Below are positions 58,562 to 64,000 of a stretch of DNA of 64,000 nucleotides, piece after piece. A model generated the notes under the pieces. That model searched no databases and was not told the origin of the DNA. It saw only the letters and a program-made list of their open reading frames with translations. Origin of the DNA: Nocardioides sp. URHA0032 (GTDB lineage: Bacteria > Actinomycetota > Actinomycetes > Propionibacteriales > Nocardioidaceae); assembly GCF_000620645.1 (NCBI RefSeq), contig NZ_JIAV01000019.1:227932-291931 (forward strand), read 5' to 3'. Both the position numbers and the translations under genes were made by a program. Position 1 is the stretch's first letter. The number at the start of each line of letters is the position of its first letter.

Positions 58562-59578
58562 ATGGGGGCCATGTTCGGCTTCGACGACAGCTCCTGCGAC
58601 GACGGTCACCACATCTGCCAGTGGACCCTCGACGCCACGAACAACCAGGGGGTCGCGAACGCCGCCGACGTGCTGGTGGGCCGGCCGCTGACGATCGTCG
58701 GCCTGCTGCTCCTGCTGGCGATCACCCGGTGGATCCTGCACCGGCTGGTCGACCGGCTGGTGGCCTCCGCCGAGGACGGCGTGCTCCCGGACCGGATGAG
58801 CCGCCTCGGCATCCGCGGCCGGGCCGCCCAGCAGGCATCGGCGCGGGACCTGGCCACCCAGACCCGGCGGGTCCAGCGGGCGAAGACGATGGGCGACCTG
58901 CTCAAGAGCGTCATCACCGGCCTGCTGGTGGCCGTCATCGGCACCATGATCCTCAGCGAGCTCGGGGTGAACATCGCCCCGATCATCGCCAGCGCCGGCA
59001 TCATCGGCATCGCGCTCGGCTTCGGCGCGCAGTCACTGGTGAAGGACTTCCTGTCCGGCGTCTTCATGATCTTCGAGGACCAGTACGGCGTCGGCGACGT
59101 CGTCGACGTCGGCGAGGCCAGCGGGACGGTGGAGGCGGTCAGCCTCCGGGTCACCCGGCTCCGGGACCTCAACGGCACGGTCTGGTACGTCCCCAACGGC
59201 GCGATCCTGCGGGTCGGCAACATGAGCCAGAACTGGTCCCGCGCGGTCGTCGACGTGAACGTCGCCTACCGCGAGGACCTGGTCCGGGTGCAGCGCGTGC
59301 TCCGTGAGGTCGCCCACGACCTCTGGGAGGACGACGACTTCCACGACGTGATCATCGAGGAGCCGGAGGTCACCGGGGTCGAGGTGTTCGGGCCCGAGTC
59401 GGTCACCGTCCGGGTCCTGCTGAAGACCGCACCGATGGAGCAGTGGGGCGTCGCCCGGGCGCTGCGGCAGCGGCTCAAGGCCCGGTTCGACCACGAGGGC
59501 ATCGAGATCCCGCTCCCCCAGCGCGTCGTCTGGCACCGGGAGGAGCCGAAGCCCTCCGCCGACACGGCGGACTCCTAG
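58562..59578 (+). CDS. mscS: Mechanosensitive ion channel (MscS family)
   Basis: A 338-aa MscS-type channel that opens under membrane tension to release solutes. It has three hydrophobic segments (about 35-55, 110-132 and 135-155), the pore-lining region with ASAGIIGIALGFGAQSLVKDF, and the beta domain (FEDQYGVGDVVDVGEASGTVE, VWYVPNGAILRVGN). The ATG at 58562 was preferred to a TTG at 58544. It is divergent from the small membrane protein gene. Confidence 0.92.
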   Translation: MGAMFGFDDSSCDDGHHICQWTLDATNNQGVANAADVLVGRPLTIVGLLLLLAITRWILHRLVDRLVASAEDGVLPDRMSRLGIRGRAAQQASARDLATQTRRVQRAKTMGDLLKSVITGLLVAVIGTMILSELGVNIAPIIASAGIIGIALGFGAQSLVKDFLSGVFMIFEDQYGVGDVVDVGEASGTVEAVSLRVTRLRDLNGTVWYVPNGAILRVGNMSQNWSRAVVDVNVAYREDLVRVQRVLREVAHDLWEDDDFHDVIIEEPEVTGVEVFGPESVTVRVLLKTAPMEQWGVARALRQRLKARFDHEGIEIPLPQRVVWHREEPKPSADTADS

Positions 59579-59620
59579 GAGAGCCGCTGCGGGGTCACGA
59601 CGACGGAGCGATGGGCGCGC

Positions 59621-60046
59621 TCAGGCGAGCGACGCCTCCAGCTTGATCGGGACGGCGGCCAGCGCCTGGCTGACGGGGCAGCCCTCCTTGGCAGCGGTGG
59701 CCGCGGCCACGAAGTCGTCCTCGCTGATGCCCTCGACGACGCCCGTGACGCTCAGCCGGATCTCGGTGATGCCGGTGCCGGGGACGAAGTCCACGGCGGC
59801 ACTGGTGTCCAGCGAGGTCGCCGGCGTACCGGCCTTGGCCAGGCCGTTGGAGAGGGCCATCGAGAAGCACGACGAGTGCGCGGCCGCGATCAGCTCCTCA
59901 GGGCTGGTTCGGCCGTTCGCGTCCTCGGCGCGAGAGGCCCACGAGACGTCGTAGGTGCCGATGCCGGAGGACTCCAGCGTGACCTTGCCGGCGCCCTCGA
60001 ACAGGGTGCCCTCCCAGTGGGTGCTGGCGTTGCGCGTCGTAGCCAT
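59621..60046 (-). CDS. OsmC/Ohr family peroxiredoxin
   Basis: A 141-aa thiol peroxidase with two reactive cysteines, C60 (AAHSSCFSMAL) and C123 (KEGCPVSQAL), which reduce organic hydroperoxides. The length and motifs fit the OsmC branch, which uses a thiol partner. I chose the ATG at 60046. It is divergent from the haemoglobin gene with a 99-bp gap, a stress-linked pairing. Confidence 0.93.
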   Translation of the reverse strand: MATTRNASTHWEGTLFEGAGKVTLESSGIGTYDVSWASRAEDANGRTSPEELIAAAHSSCFSMALSNGLAKAGTPATSLDTSAAVDFVPGTGITEIRLSVTGVVEGISEDDFVAAATAAKEGCPVSQALAAVPIKLEASLA

Positions 60047-60145
60047 GTGCAGATCACTCCTCGTGCGTTGCTCGACAGGACTCGGTGCTCGCGAGTCTGG
60101 CACGCCGGTGTCCGGGCCCTGACGGCTCCCTTGCAGAATGGACGC

Positions 60146-60520
60146 GTGACGACGTTCTACGAGGAGATCGGCGGCTTCGAGACCTTCCGGAGGATCGTCG
60201 CGAGGTTCTACGAGGGTGTCGCGGAGGATCCGGTCCTCCGGCCCCTCTATCCCGAGGAGGACCTCGGGCCGGCGGAGGAGCGCTTCCTGTACTTCCTGAT
60301 CCAGTACTGGGGCGGGCCGACCACCTACTCCGAGACCCGCGGCCACCCCCGGCTGCGGATGCGGCACGCGCCGTTCGCGGTGACCCCGGAGGCGAAGGAC
60401 CACTGGCTGACGCACTTCCGCGCGGGGCTCGACGAGGTGCAGCTGACCCCCGAGCAGGACGCCCAGTTCTGGGACTACGTCACGCACGCCGCGCAGTTCA
60501 TGGTGAACACCGTCGGGTGA
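60146..60520 (+). CDS. glbO: Truncated haemoglobin, group II (GlbO type)
   Basis: A 124-aa group II truncated haemoglobin. The proximal histidine is H74 (RMRHAPF), the group-specific G8 tryptophan is W87 (DHWLTH), and a tyrosine at about 22 or 35 would sit in the distal pocket. Such proteins bind O2 or NO and support redox detoxification. Translation starts at GTG 60146; the nearby ATG is closed by a stop after three codons. The block pepN...glbO is also found in mycobacteria. Confidence 0.93.
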   Translation: MTTFYEEIGGFETFRRIVARFYEGVAEDPVLRPLYPEEDLGPAEERFLYFLIQYWGGPTTYSETRGHPRLRMRHAPFAVTPEAKDHWLTHFRAGLDEVQLTPEQDAQFWDYVTHAAQFMVNTVG

Positions 60521-60550
60521 TGTAACGGACGGATCCCGTCGTGACAGGTG
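60521..60550 (+). promoter_or_regulatory. Candidate ECF-type promoter upstream of the His-rich operon
   Basis: TGTAACG (60521-60527), then 11 nt, then TCGTGACAGGTG (60539-60550). The same blocks at identical spacing occur at 62307-62336. The 16-nt spacing between TGTAAC and GACAGG suits an ECF -35/-10 pair, and the motif starts right after the glbO stop. It leaves about 50 nt to the next start, with AGGAGG at a perfect position. Confidence 0.5.
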
Positions 60551-60599
60551 AGGCGTGTGACGGCGGACCCCCCGCCACCCAGCACCCAGGAGGTTCCTC

Positions 60600-61058
60600 A
60601 TGCGCAGGATCACCACGGCCGCGGCCGCGACCGCGGCCCTCGCCACGGCCCTGACGGTCGGTACGGCGTACGCGAACCAACCGTCGACCGACAGCGGCAC
60701 CGTTGTCAACAAGAACGGTCACGCGGTGAATGCCCACGCGGCCAAGGGCCAGGCCCGGGCCGCCGAGGCACGCGCCGCCCACGGGTCCGACGACCCGACC
60801 ATGGAGCCCACCGAGGACCCGATCGACGACGCCACCACGGAGCCGGCCGAGGACCCGACCGAGGCGCCGGCCGACCACGCGCCGAACGAGCATGCCGGCA
60901 CCCACCCGGACACGCACGCGCTCCCGGGCGGCACCGACCACGGCCAGGACGGTCTGGAGCACGGCAGCCACGACGCCCAGCACAGCGGCAACGGTCCCGA
61001 CGAGCACGCCGGCGACCACCCGAACGAGCACGCCACCGGCACCTCGACCGAGGGCTGA
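60600..61058 (+). CDS. Secreted His/Asp/Glu-rich protein
   Basis: A 152-aa exported protein of unknown function. A signal peptide (about 1-26, MRRITTAAAATAALATALTV, cleaved near TAYA-N) is followed by a low-complexity acidic region rich in His, Asp, Glu and Pro, with repeated HAGDHP/NEHA-like units towards the C terminus (about 96-145). The mature part looks unstructured and able to bind metal ions. A perfect AGGAGG ribosome-binding site precedes the ATG. The motif GPDEHAGDHP also occurs in the next protein. Confidence 0.75.
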   Translation: MRRITTAAAATAALATALTVGTAYANQPSTDSGTVVNKNGHAVNAHAAKGQARAAEARAAHGSDDPTMEPTEDPIDDATTEPAEDPTEAPADHAPNEHAGTHPDTHALPGGTDHGQDGLEHGSHDAQHSGNGPDEHAGDHPNEHATGTSTEG

Positions 61059-61067
61059 CCCCGGATC

Positions 61068-61109
61068 GGTGGTCCCGATGCGTGCCCCCCGACGCGCGTC
61101 GGGACCACC
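61068..61109 (+). terminator. Intra-operon hairpin before the membrane-protein gene
   Basis: GGTGGTCCCGA (61068-61078) pairs perfectly with TCGGGACCACC (61099-61109), an 11-bp stem with a 20-nt loop. It lies 10 nt after the His-rich gene and 21 nt before the next start. It could attenuate transcription so that the secreted protein is made in excess over the membrane protein and sigma factor. Confidence 0.5.
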
Positions 61110-61130
61110 TCCGAGGGGTAGGAGAACACC

Positions 61131-61757
61131 ATGACCGACCGCCCGTTCCGCGACGAGCTCCGTGCGGTCCTGCCGACCCTCGAGCCCGACGACGTGTTCC
61201 TGGCGCAGCTGAGCGCTCGCGCCGCCGCCGGGGCGCGCCCCACCGGCCCTGGACCAGTGACCGGCGGGTGGCGCGTCGTGCTGGTCCCGGTCGCCGTCGC
61301 GGCGCTGCTGATCGGCGTCGCCTGGCTGAGCGGACTGCGGCCGGGAGGCCTGGCGGAGCCGTCACCAGCCCCGGCGCCCGCCGACTCGACCAGGACCTCG
61401 GCTCCCGGCACGACGACGACCACGACGACGGACCCGGCGAGCAGTCCGCTCCGGTCGCTGCCGGCAGGAGCCCCCGGCGCGGAGCCGGGCCCGCGTGTCG
61501 CGGCCGGGAGTGCACCTCCCGCCCACCAGACGGGCGCGAGCGGGGGACCGGCTCAGGGTGTCGGCGATCCGGGTGCCCAGGGGCAGGCTCATGCGCACGG
61601 CCAGACGTCGCCTCCACACTCCGCGCATGCCGGTGGCTACCCGCACGATCCCCCGAAGCACTCCCCGAAGCACCCCGCGCAACACCCGCACGGCCCCGAC
61701 GAGCACGCCGGTGACCACCCCGCTCCTCAGGCGCACCAGGACCGACGCAGGCGGTGA
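61131..61757 (+). CDS. Single-pass membrane protein with His-rich extracytoplasmic tail (possible anti-sigma partner)
   Basis: A 208-aa protein: a cytoplasmic N terminus (about 1-45, FRDELRAVLPTLEPDDVFLAQL), one membrane helix (about 47-67, VVLVPVAVAALLIGVAWLSG), a Pro/Thr/Ser linker and a His-rich end including HPHGPDEHAGDHPAPQAH. The zinc anti-sigma motif is not present. The topology and the 4-nt overlap with the ECF sigma gene suggest an anti-sigma or sensor role, though classical anti-sigma genes usually follow the sigma gene. Confidence 0.65.
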   Translation: MTDRPFRDELRAVLPTLEPDDVFLAQLSARAAAGARPTGPGPVTGGWRVVLVPVAVAALLIGVAWLSGLRPGGLAEPSPAPAPADSTRTSAPGTTTTTTTDPASSPLRSLPAGAPGAEPGPRVAAGSAPPAHQTGASGGPAQGVGDPGAQGQAHAHGQTSPPHSAHAGGYPHDPPKHSPKHPAQHPHGPDEHAGDHPAPQAHQDRRRR

Positions 61758-62311
61758 CGAGCAGCGACGACCAGCTGGTGGCGCGCGCCAAGACGGGCGA
61801 CGCCGAGGCCTGGCGCGCGCTCTACCGGGACCACGCCGGCCGCCTGGTCGTCTGGTTGAGCACCCGTCCGCAGGCTGACGCGGCGATCGCCGCGGAGGAC
61901 CTGGCGGCGGAGACGTGGCTGACCGCGGCCGAGAAGATCCACGCGTTCCACGGGACCTCCTCGGAGTTCGCGGGCTGGCTGTTCGGCATCGCCCGCAAGC
62001 TCGGCGGCAACGTCCACCGCCGCAGCCAGCGCCGCCGGACCGACCCCGTCGACCTGCAGACGCTGGACCGGCACCCGGTGGTGGTCGGTCCGGAACCGGC
62101 GTACGCCGTCAAGGAGTGGGTGCTCCACGCCCTGGCGAGCCTGCCGCCTCGCGAACGGGACGTCGTCGGCTGCCGCGAGGTCGTCGGGCTGGACGTCGAG
62201 TCGACGGCCGCGGCCCTGGGCATCTCGTCCGTCGCCGTCCGGGTGGCCCACCACCGCGGCCTGCGCCGCCTGGCCGAGCGGCTCCCCGAACGAGTCCCCT
62301 TCGACGTGTAA
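61754..62311 (+). CDS. ECF-type RNA polymerase sigma factor
   Basis: A 185-aa two-region sigma factor. Region 2 lies at about 5-85 (DAEAWRALYRDHAGRLVVWLS, AAEDLAAETWLTAAEKIHAFHG, FAGWLFGIARKLGGNVHRR). Region 4 follows (about 115-170; LASLPPRERDVVGCREVVGLDVESTAAALGISSVAVRVAHHRGLRRL). The GTG start overlaps the stop of the membrane-protein gene (GTGA). It probably transcribes its own operon from TGTAACG-type promoters; this is inference. I cannot assign the ECF subgroup. Confidence 0.9.
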   Translation: MTSSDDQLVARAKTGDAEAWRALYRDHAGRLVVWLSTRPQADAAIAAEDLAAETWLTAAEKIHAFHGTSSEFAGWLFGIARKLGGNVHRRSQRRRTDPVDLQTLDRHPVVVGPEPAYAVKEWVLHALASLPPRERDVVGCREVVGLDVESTAAALGISSVAVRVAHHRGLRRLAERLPERVPFDV

Positions 62312-62336
62312 CGCCGCGCCGTCCTCGCGACAGGTG
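62307..62336 (+). promoter_or_regulatory. Second copy of the TGTAACG / TCGnGACAGGTG motif
   Basis: TGTAACG (62307-62313) overlaps the sigma gene stop and is followed after 11 nt by TCGCGACAGGTG (62325-62336), matching the copy before the operon in both blocks and spacing. It points towards the 120-bp gap before a convergent gene, so it may make a short RNA or be a vestigial or duplicated promoter. Confidence 0.45.
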
Positions 62337-62432
62337 TGTTCCGACCCGTGGGGACCGGATGGTCTTGCTACCCGGGGTCACGTCGGCGACCCCGGCCTCG
62401 ACCGTCCCCCGTATTGGGTCGGGGTCGTCGAC

Positions 62433-63284
62433 TCAGTCGGCGAGCAGCGAGCGCAGTCCCGCCAGGTAGGCCTCCGGGGGCGTCATCGACCGCTGGGTCT
62501 CCCCGTCGAAGAACACGATCGTGACCCTGGCCCGGGCGAAGACGGTGTCACCGTCGGCGATGAGCGAGTCGATGCTCGCGGACCGGCTGCCGACCCGCGA
62601 GACCCACGACCAGGCGTCGTACGTCTCGGCCCGGAAGAGGATCGGCTGGCGGTAGTCGACCTCGGTCTGCGCGACCACGATCGAGACCGGGTCGAGGTCG
62701 CGCCAGATCCGCGCGGTCATGGCGATCCGCGCCTCCTGGAGATACTCGAAGTACTTCACGTTGTTGACGTGGCCGTACACGTCGACGTCGGAGAAGCGAA
62801 CCTGGACGGGGTACTGCGAGACGGTCCCGGGCGCGACCCGCGGCATCGGCACGCGCGGCGCCGGGTCGTCCGGCTCGAAGAAGGCTGCCAGCGTCTCCCG
62901 CTCCACGTCGGTGAGCCGGCGGGGCCGCTCGTCGGCGAAGACGTACGGCGTGAGCACGGTCTTGGCGCGGGCATACACGTGCCGGACCCCGTCGCGCTCG
63001 TGGAAGACCTCGTAGGCGATGGTGAAGGTCGCCGCCCGGACCTCCGTCACCCAGGAATCGATGGTGACCGGCTCGAAGCCGAAGGGCAGCGGCGCGAGGT
63101 AGCTCACCTCGTGGCGGACCACCACCACGCCCTCGGCCAGCTCGCCGGTGCGGGCGGCGGGGCCGTGGGTGCGCAGCATGTCGACGCGGGCCTCCTGGAG
63201 GTAGTCCACGTAGACGACGTTGTTGACGTGCCCGAGCAGGTCCAGGTCGGCCCAGCGCATCGGGCACCGGTAGGTGTGCCGCAC
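62433..63284 (-). CDS. Acyl-CoA thioesterase with two hotdog domains
   Basis: A 283-aa fusion of two 4-hydroxybenzoyl-CoA-thioesterase-like hotdog domains: MRWADLDLLGHVNNVVYVDYL near the N terminus and VRFSDVDVYGHVNNVKYFEYL at about 148-168. Each carries the catalytic aspartate and GHVNN motif. It resembles Rv2475c of M. tuberculosis. The chain length acted on is unknown. Its start faces the 58-aa membrane protein gene, 38 bp away. Confidence 0.88.
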   Translation of the reverse strand: MRHTYRCPMRWADLDLLGHVNNVVYVDYLQEARVDMLRTHGPAARTGELAEGVVVVRHEVSYLAPLPFGFEPVTIDSWVTEVRAATFTIAYEVFHERDGVRHVYARAKTVLTPYVFADERPRRLTDVERETLAAFFEPDDPAPRVPMPRVAPGTVSQYPVQVRFSDVDVYGHVNNVKYFEYLQEARIAMTARIWRDLDPVSIVVAQTEVDYRQPILFRAETYDAWSWVSRVGSRSASIDSLIADGDTVFARARVTIVFFDGETQRSMTPPEAYLAGLRSLLAD

Positions 63285-63322
63285 GCTGCCGATGCTGCCA
63301 GAACCGGCCGGGGGGCGGTCGA

Positions 63323-63499
63323 TCAGTGGCTGAGGGCGAGACCGCGGTAGTACGTGCCGATCGACTCGTGGCGAGCCAGGCGGGTGCGGCGGTTGCGGAC
63401 GACGACGTCAGCGACCAGGCCGAGCGCCACCACGGAGGCGACCGCGGCGAGGACGACGAAGACGACGGCGAAGGGGGTGAGACCGGTGTAGAGGTCCAT
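63323..63499 (-). CDS. 58-aa membrane protein, divergent from a TetR gene
   Basis: A short protein (MDLYTGLTPFAVVFVVLAAV...) with one hydrophobic helix (about 10-34) and a basic, polar tail ending YYRGLALSH. Longer readings of this frame run into the TetR region and are not credible. GAAAGG lies eight bases before the ATG at 63499, and TAGAAT in the operator could be its -10 box. The function is unknown; a small efflux or membrane-stress protein is possible. Confidence 0.65.
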   Translation of the reverse strand: MDLYTGLTPFAVVFVVLAAVASVVALGLVADVVVRNRRTRLARHESIGTYYRGLALSH

Positions 63500-63511
63500 G
63501 AGAGCGAGCCT

Positions 63512-63541
63512 TTCTACAACTGTAGATTCTACTTGTGTAGA
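63512..63541. promoter_or_regulatory. Paired palindromic operators for the TetR regulator
   Basis: Two adjacent 15-bp units, TTCTACAACTGTAGA (63512-63526) and TTCTACTTGTGTAGA (63527-63541). Each is an inverted repeat with TCTAC...GTAGA arms. The first is a perfect TCTACA-AC-TGTAGA palindrome. Read on the minus strand, TAGAAT spans their junction. A TetR-family dimer pair is expected to bind here and repress both flanking genes. Confidence 0.75.
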
Positions 63542-63628
63542 AAGATATCCGGCGAACCCGGACGACACAAACCCCGGAGTAGTGTCACGCCCCACGACCC
63601 CCGCCGGTGCCCACCTCGAGAGGACCCG

Positions 63629-64000
63629 ATGGCCGAGAGCCCGCGCCGCCGCCAGCTGCTCGACGCGGCCGTGCACGTGATCGCCGACGAGGGGCTCAAG
63701 GGCCTCACGCACCGGGCGGTGGATCGCCGGGCCGGGCTGCCCGAGGGCAGCTGCTCGGCGTACCTGCGGACCCGCCGCGCCCTCCAGGGGGCACTCGCCG
63801 AGGACGTCGCCGAGCGGCTGCTCGCGGACGTGGACCGGCTCGCCGACGAGCTCGGTGCGTCCGCGCACCCCGACGGCGTGCATGCCGCGCTCGAGCTGTT
63901 CCAGCGCTGGCTCGACCAGCGCGAGCTGCTGGTCGCGCGCCTGGAGCTGACCCTCGCGGCGAGCCGCGACCAGGAGCTCGCCCGGGTGCTGGCGGCCCAC
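63629..64000 (+). CDS. TetR-family transcriptional regulator (partial, cut by window end)
   Basis: The first 124 residues of a TetR regulator: helix-turn-helix at about 6-52 (RRRQLLDAAVHVIADEGLKGLTHRAVDRRAGLPEG, SCSAYLRTRRALQGAL), then the start of the ligand-binding core (about 55 on). AGGA lies five bases upstream of the ATG at 63629. The end is outside the window. It likely controls itself and the divergent small membrane protein through the operators at 63512-63541. Confidence 0.88.
   Translation, partial: MAESPRRRQLLDAAVHVIADEGLKGLTHRAVDRRAGLPEGSCSAYLRTRRALQGALAEDVAERLLADVDRLADELGASAHPDGVHAALELFQRWLDQRELLVARLELTLAASRDQELARVLAAH

Noticed and set aside
62359..62469. 36-codon open frame after the sigma gene motif
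   Set aside because: It overlaps the convergent thioesterase gene end, has a weak ribosome-binding site and no recognisable feature. It might be made from the second motif copy, but evidence is lacking.

Overview
The window is very GC-rich, densely coded DNA from a high-GC Gram-positive bacterium. Gene content and order point to an actinobacterium of the Nocardioides type (my inference). It carries mtrA-mtrB-lpqB, a WhiB2-type regulator, F420 genes (cofD, cofE), DUF3499, DUF5719, DUF3105 and TIGR03089 families, LCP proteins, a galactan module (glf, glfT2, Wzm/Wzt) and a mycothiol-dependent reductase relative. From memory, 0-28.5 kb is largely collinear with the Mycobacterium tuberculosis Rv3240c-Rv3268 block, and 53-63 kb resembles Rv2466c-Rv2475c. 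No tRNA, rRNA, phage, transposase or CRISPR was seen.

Layout. 0.2-17.5 kb: one long minus-strand array in transcription order DUF3499, manB, a 54-aa Trm112-like protein, a TobH-like SIS protein, an acyltransferase, DUF808, ahcY, mtrA-mtrB-lpqB, comF, hpf, an orphan NarL-type regulator, a YcaQ/AlkZ-like glycosylase and secA. 17.5-28.5 kb: a metallopeptidase-like protein, an epimerase, a 950-aa membrane glycosyltransferase coupled to DUF5719, whiB, cofD-cofE, DUF3105, manC and TIGR03089. 28.5-42 kb is the cell-envelope section: a secreted amidase with a C-terminal propeller, the wzt/wzm/glfT2/glf/two-GT2 galactan operon, and two LCP ligases flanking a thioesterase. 42-50.5 kb: acyl-CoA and aromatic-acid enzymes, with a stress-type sigma factor translationally coupled to paaI and paaK. 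50.6-60.5 kb: metG, a mycothiol-linked protein, an Rv2466c-like oxidoreductase, chrA, pepN, a mechanosensitive channel, an OsmC protein and a truncated haemoglobin. 60.5-62.4 kb: a small operon of a secreted His/Asp-rich protein, a single-pass membrane protein with a matching His-rich tail, and an ECF sigma factor. The right edge has a tandem hotdog thioesterase and a TetR gene (cut by the window end) facing a 58-aa membrane protein across a paired palindromic operator.

How it fits together. ManB and ManC supply GDP-mannose. Glf, GlfT2, the GT2 enzymes and Wzm/Wzt would build and export a galactofuranan that LCP enzymes could attach to peptidoglycan. MtrA/MtrB could coordinate wall hydrolases with growth; repeated TCACA motifs lie upstream of the amidase and one LCP gene. 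Many neighbouring genes overlap by 4 nt (ATGA or GTGA), so translational coupling is common.

Least explained: the His-rich/ECF operon, with a matched 30-nt motif at both ends; several unusually good intergenic palindromes (31.6, 50.6 and 57.7 kb); and a 58-bp tandem repeat that runs into the end of secA. None of these proves a new system. The ECF operon is the best candidate for follow-up.
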